From Sympetrum striolatum (lineage: Eukaryota; Arthropoda; Insecta; Odonata; Libellulidae), in the NCBI GenBank assembly GCA_947579665.1, contig OX388341.1:3844001-3908000 (forward strand): a stretch of DNA of 64,000 nt, given 5' to 3'. The notes beneath the pieces were generated by a model. The model saw only the letters and a program-made list of their open reading frames with translations. It was not told the origin of the DNA and did not search any database. Positions 54,583-64,000 of the stretch are shown one piece after another. A program made the translations under genes and the position numbers. Position 1 is the first letter of the stretch. The number at the start of each line of letters is the position of its first letter.

Positions 54583-54775
54583 ACCTTTTTTTTATTTATT
54601 TTTCATGTACCCCTCAAACATCCATTTTCTGGACTTTTACGGTAAGGTATTAACAACAACAATCACACAAGACCACTCCCTAACCGGAAAAATCCGACTA
54701 ACCGGGATTCAAACCCGGGGCCGTGGTGTTGGACTGTGCGAACACGCTAACCACTCGGCCACCACGGCAGGTTTC
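54583..54775 (-). mobile_element. tRNA-derived SINE
   Basis: The reverse strand starts with a tRNA-like head: A-box TGGCCGAGTGG and B-box GGTTTGAATCC (54705-54715 on the plus strand) within a CCGGG/CCCGG stem. About 100 bp of unrelated body and an A-rich tail (AAAAATAAATAAAAAAAAGG) follow. The presumed acceptor strands do not pair, so it is not a working tRNA gene. Confidence 0.75.
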
Positions 54776-54837
54776 TTCTTTCTTCCCTTTTCATATGTAT
54801 TTAAAACTCTGAGATAGGCAAGACTGATTCTCCAATG

Positions 54838-54912
54838 GATGTCATTGATGGCGCCTGTTGGTTAGACGACTGGATCGCCATGATTGGTTGGTTCGAGCGA
54901 TGGGACGCCGCT
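54838..54912 (+). repeat. tRNA-like relic on the opposite strand
   Basis: GATGGCGCCTGTTGGTTAGACG, then GGATCGCCATGATTGG and GGTTCGAGCG, resemble a D-arm, an anticodon arm and a T-arm. Positions 54842-54849 (ATGGCGCC) and 54900-54907 (GGGACGCC) do not form a proper acceptor stem. It is probably a second SINE head, lying back to back with the one at 54.58-54.78 kb. Confidence 0.4.
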
Positions 54913-57405
54913 TTTCTTCGAATTCCTCATAATTCTCAGAGAGCTCAATAACTCGATTTTTCACTTTGGGTTAAAATGTGCTCTAAAGCAAAGGCACGTT
55001 ATGAAGTATAAATAATTAGAACGTTCAATGTACATTATGATAGTTCAAAAATGTCGTGATAATGCTTCGTGAATAGAGCGCATTCATCACTTGACGCAAT
55101 CAATCTCGTTCTTGAGTCTTTTTTCAAAGTGAAGAGAAATTAAACAATACTGAGCTCGCTTTTTGTTTGGTTTCTTAATAAAATTAAACACTTCAGGGAT
55201 TAATTGGAATTTGAAATCAAATTCAAATAAATTAAACACTTCAGGGATTGAAATAACGTTATCATTCATAATAAACGTACGCAGTCAAATATATCGCCAC
55301 GAGGGTTTCAAAGTATTACTTTCACATCTCTTTTAGGGACTCGTATAAGTCCTTGGGGAAGTTGGAATGTCACTCGCTAATCCCTGACGATGGAACTTGT
55401 GATTTCATCTTAAATCAAGAATTTGCTGAGGTGGAATTGAGTTTCAAAGATATTGAAATAGAATCGAGGTCTTTGTCAATCTCCTCCTCTAAAACAACAG
55501 TTGTTTTAATCGGCTATAATACCTGAAAGTATGAATTATGAGAACTGCAAGAACACACTCATCAGATTTAGAAACTTGGTAAGTTTGGGGGAGCAATTCA
55601 CCCAATTTCCGAAAGTGCAATTGAAAAGCAAAGAAGATTTTTTCGCCTTCATTCTCAACCGCAAAGCGCCAAAAGTTCATCTTCGAGAAAAATGGATGTG
55701 CAGTGATCTTATAAACATTTGGCTTTCGACGCTTCTTTTCCGAAGGAGAGAACGTCCGTTCGCATTCGCTCCTCCAAACAAATGTTCTTACATATTAATA
55801 ATTTCGATGCGATTGTGTAACACAACGGAGTTAAAAAAGAATTATTTTGCCTCAAAGGCAGGGAGTGAAGTTTGATAAAACAACTACTTGCTCAATAAAT
55901 GCTGATGTAGGATTTCCTTCTCTTATGCCGTTTACGACTTCGATTAAAATTAAATGGAAAATTGACCACCTTGATTTATTTTGCTATTTAATTTACTTTC
56001 TATGGTACAATTTTCACGTTGAAGCATTAGAATGCTGGTCAAGTGCGAATTTAAATATCCAGCCGTATTGCGGCTGAATGCTGTCTTCTATTTGGGGCCA
56101 ATCTATATCCTACATAAATGCGACTAAGTCATCAAGTGACACTTATTCCAATTAATTCCATCTATAATATGTTGAGGAAACCTTCAAAAATATACGGAAA
56201 GTAATAAACAAAAATAGAAGCATGCACAAATCAAATTGTGAAAGCTCAATAATCTAATTAGTCAGCGTTTGAAGCCGTTGGTTTGAAAGGAGAATTGAAC
56301 GCCGGTCGATGAGAGAGATTTGAACGCTTGGTTTTTAATCGGACGAGCCTCGGCAGTCTCATGGAGATCCTCTAAGGCAGAAAAATCACCTTAATTATTT
56401 CCCACCTCATCTCTATGTTAAAAGATGAAAGACAACATTTAGATCTTAGAATACTCAGTCCTTTTCTAATCTCGCGGGAGAATTTCCGATTTACACACAA
56501 TGAACTTCAATTGTAACGGTTTAATGAGAACGAAGAATGACTTCTCTTTCTTTACTATCTTATCTTTTTAATATGATAGTATTTGGTTCATCTCTCTATC
56601 ATTGCTTACAATTTTCAGTACCGTGTGTCACAGGACATTGTGGTCCTCACACTGATTTGCCATTACCATCCAATACACTTGATAAAGGGGACATATTACT
56701 TGTGCTACGTCAGAAAGAGGGAACAGGAGTAAAATTAGTTATCTCTTTTTAACAGTCAGAGAAAATACAACGGAAATTGTTTCTATAATTGTACCTACAG
56801 ATAGGGAATTTTGGAATCGGAAATTCATTTTAAAACACGTTTTCGAGGCTAAATCACCCAATAAAATCAAAGCTTAAGTTGGAAACATATGAAATTACCA
56901 TCCGTGGTACTCCGTCTATACTAAATTTTCATCAGCTAATATCAGCATATAAGATATTCTATACTTAGATATGGAGTTTGCTTTTACGTAGTTTATGGAC
57001 AGAAGAAGCAGCAGAGAAAAGAATTGGTGCAGTGAAGATAGAAATGGAGGAGAAGTGTCAAGTCCTAGCAGCCGGAGGAAAGTGAATGCTTTATTTCAAT
57101 TATGGCAAAGTTAACAGAGATAACTAAAGAAAAGATGTACAAAACGAAACCTTTTCAACAAAATCCAATTCGTGTTTGAGACTTGCTTACAAATTTGCTA
57201 TCAAAAACGTTTAACTCTCTGAAAATGATTCATCAAAGAAGTGGCGATTGGAGAAAAATTTACGATTTGAATTAATTTAACGCTCAGAGGGGAAAATAAC
57301 TAAAATAGACTATCGTTATTCATATTGAATTTTGGTTTTAAATTCACTTACACTGAATTTCACTTAAAAATCGCATTTCCTTATCAATGTAACGATATTT
57401 CTATG
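54913..57405. other. Intergenic, no gene recognised
   Basis: TTAAACACTTCAGGGATT occurs twice (about 55184-55201 and 55232-55249), flanking a small palindrome GAATTTGAAATCAAATTC. ORFs of up to 114 codons (55531-55875) have no recognisable domain. Confidence 0.4.
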
Positions 57406-57515
57406 TTAGTACCCTGCAAGCCGCCTTTCGGCGTGTGGCAGGGGATGCAAGCACCTTCACCCTATTTTCCTAAACAATTGCTTTCGCGTATCGTTCGCGG
57501 AAAAATGACTCATGA
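57406..57515 (+). repeat. LINE 3'-end-like fragment
   Basis: ACCCTGCAAGCCGCCTTTCG, then GCGTGTGGCAGGGGATG and CGTATCGTTCGCGGAAAAATGA; same family as 52378-52490. GCCG-CCTTT-CGGC forms a small hairpin, a usual feature of LINE 3' ends. Confidence 0.55.
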
Positions 57516-60500
57516 TACACATTCATGTTAATTGCATTTATTTGAGGATTTCTGTATGATTATGCAGTGTTAATTCTAAACAAATCATCACGGTGTCCAT
57601 TGGATGCGATATAGTCGTTTATACGCCATAAACAATTTAAATCGTTCATTTAAATCGTTAATATGGCATATAAAATTTGAAAATTTGCGTTTTAGATAAC
57701 ATTTTGAATGGATGAATGTGTTTTCCTTTGTATATTAGTCATCATTAAATTCACTTGCTGTTCTTACGCCATTAATCCTCTACTTCGCCAGAATTCGGAA
57801 TATAGTTTCTCGATTTGTGTCCATTCACAACATATAATATTTCCAAGTTGAACCAAATATATCATCTCCGGATTTACCTTATACCCAATCGACTTCTTTT
57901 TTTCAAGAAACATCTGTGTTATATAACATCTGATGCCTTCTGTTTTTCTTTGCTCTTCAATATTCGACGAACTTCTGATTTACAATTGATCGGAGTAGGT
58001 GCCAATGGATGCTCCGTCACAAATAAGTAAGATCGCACTCGCCTTATTAAAATGCTATTAAACTTAAAATCGGCTGAATTCGAGGAGCGCCCTCATGGGT
58101 GCTTAATCAGCAGTAAAACACGCTCTCGAGTCCGTGGTTTACGAGGCGAAATAAAGATGTTAGGCGTTCATCCCTCCCAGTCCCTCCACAGACCGCTGCA
58201 CTATAATCTTGGGTAATTTTCTTCTCGTTCGCCGGCGGCGTCGGCTGGAATTCCTTTAAACGGTCCAACCTCGACCGCCCTCTAAACGATCTCTTCATAG
58301 CCATACACATTTCTTAGCAGTAAACAATTCCACGCCGCTCATTTTTGGAGCTCTAAACCGATACTTGCCGTCGATCAGTATAGATGTATATAAATAAATA
58401 CGCACATAAATGTACATAATAATATTATGCATTATAAATAAATATATCTGTGTATGGATATGTTATACATGAATTTATTTATACTAGTTTTTTAAAACAT
58501 CGATTTAACCATTCGGAAAGAGCCCAACTTGCAGCAGACCAACTACACTATGGACAGTAGACAATCCACGCAAGAAGACAGATAATGCTGAACTTGAAGG
58601 AGAAGAAAAAGCACTCACAAGATGATACAAGGAAGAATCCTAAGGACCGTACAAGATTGTCGTTTTGCACAAGAGAGGAAGCTATGAAGGTTTGGAGATT
58701 TACACCTCCATATTTCCTATTTCCAGTTGCTTAAAAAACATTCACGAGGTCAAACGCTGTACGTCTGAAGACGAGCCTGTCCTCTTCCCCGCCTAGACAA
58801 CGATCCGGAATCTAGCTCCGGAACCACTGCAGTACTTCTTCGACACTTTAAAAATCAAGGAGTAAATGCGGATGGTTTTGAAGAGAAATCAATGCATTGG
58901 TTATAGACATGCACAGCTTAAAAAATATATTCTGCGATGGGTCACGGAGGAGGGCAAGCGTGATATGGAACTGTATTGTGTGACCAACAACATCAATGCC
59001 CTAGCTTCTTTTATCTCTTTAAAATGATTTGGACGTATTACCTTGTGAAGCCATTGTTCGCGTTTCCATACAAAGCCTTATTGATAACTTAGTTTTATTT
59101 CCTTAGGCAAATCTTTTGACTTTTTCTAGAGATGGCTGGAAATGGGCGTGCGATGAAATTGGCCCTCTCGCGTGAGGATTTCAATTTGCGAGTGACACCT
59201 CCGCCGTATTTCAATATCTCGCTTCCATAATTAACTCGGAAAGTCAATTTCGAAATGATATATTTCTGACGTGTTAATTAGCTTCCCTTTCTTCCTTCTC
59301 AACGTCATTCCGCTCACGCTTAATATTATCAGAGAATTGATGAGTTTTCTCTAGTTTGGATTGTCTCGACTTCATTGATTGCACTCCGTTAGCCCTTCTA
59401 TTACTAATCAATCTAAACGAGGTAACACATCATTCACGACCATTTTTCCTATAACCATCACCAGAAGAATAAGTAGTTTTCACTCGGTACGTGAAGTAAC
59501 TTTCGTTTGTTATTTTCTCATGGCTGTATTCTTTTGAATTGATATCTACGGTCACCCCTCAATTGCAAGTGTTTAATTGTAACCCCAATAACGTGTTCCT
59601 ACGATGGAAATGAGGAAAGCCAGGAGAAACAACTTCTCAACTACAAATCGTCCCTTGCTACCTATACAAGGCATTAATCGGCCGTATGTGGAGTGGTTGC
59701 GAAGGGGTTTACTTCAACTGCCTTCTCCTTACTCTCTATTCAAACGAATCCTTCTTCGCTGTATCTTGCATTAATCTTATCATTGATTCGCTCTCTTTCT
59801 TTCTCATCTCTTTCCTTTGAGATCTCATTAATCAAGGAGAATGTAGAAAGCTGGCCTCGGATTATGTCGAAGAAAGCGGCTGCACCTTCCGAAGCCACCA
59901 ATGTTTACAGCGTCCTCGAAGTCTTGTATCGGAAACAAAGCATACTTTACATTAGCAATGTATTCTTATTCTTTCTACCAAGATATACATATAATATGTG
60001 ATTCATCGCGATATGATTGATAGATTGTTTTAGAATCTTAATTCTCCAAAATAGTGGCTCGCTCCGAGTTATCATTCGAAGCATAAAATTAAGTGATTAC
60101 TCATATTTAAATAAACTCTATTTACTTTTACTTGTAAGAATCATGTTTCCCACGCAATTTAATTCCTGACCATGTGAGGCAAGGAGAGAGGCAAGGATAC
60201 ACTGTGGATCATTTTAATCGCCAAATTATTGGAAAGATTAACATTCTGAAAGAAGAATGGAAGAGTAATCGTATTTTACTGATGACTCAGTGACAAAACG
60301 GTGAGTCTTACTGAAGAGGCAGGGTCAGCATTGGAATATTGACTGAGTGGTACGGACCAAACGTGCGGTGCACACTTTTTCAAGGCGACCAAACTGAAGC
60401 GAACTCAGTTGGAGGCCTTTAGTTGCGGTGCTGAGACGTACACCGCCTGTCGATTCGTGCATTCCGTGAGTAGCCTCTTTTCGATTGTTTATGCCGTGTG

Positions 60501-61258
60501 TCTTCGTGTACGGTGTGTGCTTCAAATACACCTCGTGCGTGCTCTATCAATCCATGGATGGATTTTCTTTCAAATGTGTTAAAATACCATTGTGCACGTT
60601 TTGTTCTGATCCATTTGGAGTCAGGTCAGCTAAGGAGAGGGCTCTTTGGAGCAATTCGCAGTTTCTCTCCACTGTTATAAATCCATGTTTCCACGTTCTT
60701 ACGTTCAAACGATTTCCGATTTTCGTAAGAGATTAAACAGAAGTATTCAGTAACTTATCAGATTAATTTAAAACGTGTTGGTAGCGCAATTATTTAGTTG
60801 ATACTTCGCTGTGGCAGTTGCCTCCGGATGAGCGGTCAAAGAGGAAGACCTTGGAGACTACGCGAGGAAAACAGCGGTTCGTCGCGGGAAATAAGGTAAA
60901 AGGTGAGAAATCCGCTTGGATTGATTTCTCTAAGAGCAATTTTGTTCCCTCGATGCCATTTTTGCGTAGGCATATTTGACCGGAAGCGTGCTCAGGAACA
61001 AGTGGCCTCTCATAATCGAACATCCTCACATTCAGTTTAAAATTATTCAGTTATGAGCCGGGGAAAGCATTTGCTATTCTTAAATTACTGTTCAGATAAA
61101 CATATAGATCTCGATATCATTACTATTGGGTAAAAACTGTCCTTCAAAGATTTCTAATGCCCATAAAAGTCTTCCTGGACATTGCAATTTTGAGAGGAAA
61201 CAAGTTCATCTATTAATTGGCCCTTTCTGCGAGCGATAAGTATCTTCAGTTGTTAATA
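57516..61258. other. Intergenic, no gene recognised
   Basis: AT-rich apart from a GC-richer patch at 58080-58310 and another at about 60330-60530. No ORF in it belongs to a family I can recognise. Confidence 0.4.
58080..58310. promoter_or_regulatory. GC-rich patch downstream of unc-4, candidate regulatory DNA
   Basis: A compact GC-richer segment with CTTAATCAGC and GCCGGCGGCGTCGGC words, lying in AT-rich sequence about 4 kb past the unc-4 exon. A 67-codon reverse ORF crosses it but looks unlike any known domain. Function is inferred only from composition. Confidence 0.15.
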
Positions 61259-61388
61259 GTAATGAAGAAAAAGCTTAGTTATCTTCCGCACGATATTCAA
61301 TCATTTACCAGAAGATGCTACTTCGGTAGTGAAACCGGTCGTTAATAAAAATCCGAGTGGAAAATTACGAAGTTTTTTCTTCATTACT
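61259..61388 (+). repeat. 130-bp element with inverted ends and hammerhead-like core
   Basis: The ends AGTAATGAAGAAAAAGCTT (61259-61277) and, inverted, AGTAATGAAGAAAAAACTT (61370-61388) match at 18 of 19 positions. Inside, CAGAAGATG-CTAC-TTCG-GTAG-TGAAACCGG (61309-61338) resembles a hammerhead core: CUGANGA with one base changed, a UUCG-capped stem II, then GAAAC. Short hammerhead-bearing repeats are known from Penelope-like elements and retrozymes. The match is by eye. Confidence 0.5.
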
Positions 61389-62919
61389 TCAATGGCTTTT
61401 AACAAAGTAACGCCTTACCATCTAGATTTCATTCGCCAATAATAACAGCCATGGAAGAAATTTTGTCTCGCTTTTGAAGAAAGAGTGTAATAAATAATTC
61501 TAAATAGGATTTCCACCCCGTGCAGTGATGCACTCGCGTGAATGTGTCCCATGACTGGAATAATTTTCATTGGCTATTAAGAAAATGTACGTTCAGTTCA
61601 GTCTGGCTTTGATGGAGCCGAATGACATTCATATTGATCAGTTGACATAAAGCCATTGTGTTTTCATGTGCTAGCACTACCTCTCTATTCGTACCCACTG
61701 TTGCTAACCGATGACGATTAAAAGATCGCTGTCCGAATTTTCGATGAAGCCGTTTCCAATTTATCCAACGAGCGGCTTTAACGAACATTAATGAGCCCTT
61801 GCAATCGCATTCACTTAGACGCAAATTCATTAGTAGGCCGCCTCCTCTATTATTAAGTGGGGATAAAAAACAGCGGTACCGAAATGAGGTGATAAATAAT
61901 ACAAAAGGCTCTCGGGGATACGTTCACGCGTTCACGAGTCACGATTTCGTGAGAGGCCGTCAGATGCCTCCACCCACTCGAATGCTTATTACGCATGCGC
62001 TATAAATCTAAGAAACAGAAAAGTCCGAAAGGATACTTAGTCGGCGAGATAAGCCAAATGAATAGGAAAGGTGTTTTCTCGTCTGTCAGACGCTGTCGGA
62101 GGAAACATTTCGCACCATGTGCACTGAGAAAACTAACAGAAATTTTGGGAACATTAAACAATACGTTTCATAACGCAATAGTTCCTTATAAACAAAGGGA
62201 AATTATTGGTTGGATGGAAGTTAAGATAGTTGCAGCCTCCTGAGGTATAATGCGACCTTTCCGTAGATTCCTGAAAAATTTATTCAGAGGAATGGAAAAT
62301 GTAGGTTTCCTTAGCGATCCATTTTCTTTACTGAAAGTAGTGCATAATATCATTTATGCCCTCATTTTTTCTTTTCGGTCTTCCCAAACTCTAATCTCTG
62401 TTGTGGTGACCATCAGTAGAAATATAACGCTAAAGAAGTGCACGACCTTTCACTTAATATCTATCTATATATATATTAAACAGAAATTCCGTGGGTTTGT
62501 CTTCGATTTGAGCAACCAATGTTGCCCGATTTGCTTCAAACTTTGCATACGTATTTTCTGGGATAAGGTAAAAAATACTGCCGAATTTTTAAACGATAAT
62601 TTTTCTGAGTTCGAATCAAGACCGTTACACGTTCATAAGAAATGCACGGAAACTTCACTTTTAACGGCGCAGACTTCATTTTCTTTTAAGAATTAAATTA
62701 GAAGAAATAGCCGTGCAGATTCGAGACAATCACCATAAGAACAGAAATGAATAAAGATGCTTACTTTGGTCGTGAAATATTGTTTTCGAATCGAAATCAC
62801 AATAATTTCGACAAAATAGGAGTAAATTTTCCAAAATATTTGATGATGTAAACAACCAGTACCCATGACGACTTATGCGATTGTTGAATCCGATGCATTT
62901 AGTAAGAATAGCTTTGGAT
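61389..62919. other. Intergenic, no gene recognised
   Basis: A 148-codon ORF at 62250-62696 (+) has no recognisable domain and is crossed by a TA-rich run. Nothing else stands out. Confidence 0.4.
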
Positions 62920-63715
62920 TTTACATTTACATTTAAACCCTTCAATCCGCCAGTGGTGCGTGGCAGGGGGTGTAAAACACTGACATCCATTCTAACCTGA
63001 AGAGCTGTTAGCTTCTCTAATACTTCGCGGTAATAATGTCCTGACAACTACCTCCCTGTATTGCTATTTTGTTTTCTCCCGAAGATCGTGAAAGTTTGTA
63101 ACTGGGATCACAGTATATCTCCTCCCCGAAATCGGTCACGATGATTTTAGCAAATAGCTTCCGTCGATACTCAAGTCTTCTATCACTGATAGTCCTTTTC
63201 TTTCTCCTTCATCAAAAATATAGTTTTCTATTGTAGATTTCGCAGGTTTTTCACACTCCCCTTCTTGTGAGTGTTTTCCTGCAGCGGAAATTTTTTCCTG
63301 AGCCCTCAGTTGAGGTTTTTTCAATCCACATATTACTTTTCTTCTTTTGCAAACTATCTCTTTCTTTCTGTTTCGCATATGGCGATGGGTTAGGTGTAAG
63401 AAGAGACTTTCTAGTCTCAATCTCGCCCGAATAAAGGCCATTTATTATTATTATTAATACAGTTCCATCCGTGGGATTCTATCATAGCCGAAACACTGCT
63501 GTCGAATCTTGAATCTCCATTGACGAACCTTGATGCTGAACCATCTCGAGAAACTAATCCTACTTCGTGAGGATCCCAAATCGCACAGCAATACTCAAGT
63601 AGAAGTCGAATTAGGGAAAAGTACGCTATTTCTTTTACTCTCGATGAACATCCCCTAAGAATTCTGCTGGCTAACCTTTGCATCCCATTCGCCTTTCCTA
63701 TTACACCTCGAATAT
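62920..63715 (-). pseudogene. LINE 3' portion: reverse transcriptase end, 3' UTR and tail
   Basis: The reverse strand reads MQRLASRILRGCSSRVKEIA, then FSLIRLLLEYCCAIWDPHEVG (63683-63560). This is the same C-terminal block as the 15-kb LINE (SLVKPLLEYG, WNPHEVG). SRFDSSVSAMIESHGW follows, matching the RYSR..SVT.ML..LGW region of these proteins after a short deletion. An AAT run and frame breaks come next. From about 63110 to 62920 it matches the LINE 3' end at 49821-50031, finishing in TTTAAATGTAAATGTAAA. It therefore links the coding part with that 3' end. Inactive. Confidence 0.75.
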
Positions 63716-64000
63716 GCTCTTTGAAGAAACAATTACTATTTTAGTTGTTTAGTTGTGTATAAAGGGTGTTTGCACATCGGTTGGTTGTATGTAAGTGGCG
63801 TGCATGAAAAAGAATCGTTGTATGAGCTTGATACAAGTTTTATTGGAAATGTTCTCTAAAGATTCATATTAATTCTTTACAACTATAGATTTCGGCAACA
63901 AATTATTAGAGTTTTGATGAAATATTGGGATTTTCACGGAAAATTTCAGTTACAGATGGCCTGCCATTGAACGAATGAATATGATATAAGTTAGATTCAA
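63716..64000. other. Window edge, no gene recognised
   Basis: Short AT-rich remainder with nothing recognisable. Confidence 0.4.

Noticed and set aside
54583..54775. Functional tRNA-Leu/Ser gene
   Set aside because: The acceptor stem is unpaired, the anticodon arm is irregular, and an A-rich tail follows, as in SINEs.
60485..60736. Possible THAP-type zinc finger start (MPCVFVYGVC)
   Set aside because: Only the first cysteine spacing is loosely similar; the later conserved residues of the domain are absent.
62250..62696. 148-codon ORF as a gene
   Set aside because: No recognisable domain, a TA-rich run in the middle, and composition no different from flanking non-coding DNA.

Overview
This window is AT-rich eukaryotic DNA and looks like arthropod, probably insect, intergenic sequence. 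There are no bacterial-style operons or ribosome binding sites. The only confidently recognised host coding sequence is an exon with a normal 3' splice site. Most other recognisable material is decayed transposable elements. The arthropod assignment rests on the unc-4 protein sequence, a multicopy protein family known from arthropods, and CR1/L2/Jockey-type LINE relics. The species cannot be named from sequence alone.

Host gene: the last coding exon of an unc-4/Uncx homeobox gene lies at 53143-53948 (+). It carries a full 60-residue homeodomain, the UNC-4-specific extension after it, and a C-terminal eh1 Groucho-binding motif. No upstream exon was recognised, so the intron before it may run far to the left. 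GC-rich or E-box/CRE-bearing patches (about 39.9-40.2, 40.54-40.58, 47.04-47.16 and 58.08-58.31 kb) are the main candidates for regulatory DNA around it.

Mobile DNA, left to right: (i) at least six copies of a family with asymmetric inverted termini, a 3' hairpin, a CA/TG microsatellite and 317-bp internal repeats, which fits Helentron-associated interspersed elements (6.6, 20.2, 24.5, 25.5, 29.7 and 36.9 kb). (ii) Two opposed copies of a 1.4-kb element with inverted termini and repeated GAGATGCCCC motifs (8.5 and 30.7 kb). (iii) A LINE reverse transcriptase relic at 15.2-16.76 kb split by a 686-bp hAT-like element with an 8-bp target duplication. (iv) Further LINE relics at 33.4, 49.8, 52.4, 57.4 and 62.9 kb. 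(v) Two pseudogenes of a multicopy arthropod protein family of unknown function (27.4 and 47.65 kb).

Structured repeats: the most unusual is a six-site array at 16.9-17.75 kb, in which a tRNA T-arm/B-box-like hairpin recurs every 166-171 bp in a dimeric higher-order pattern. Next to it is a 130-bp inverted repeat with a tRNA-like loop (18.1 kb). A 53-bp perfect-arm palindrome (38.1 kb) and a 130-bp inverted-repeat element (61.3 kb) both carry hammerhead-like cores. The remaining stretches show only short spurious ORFs.
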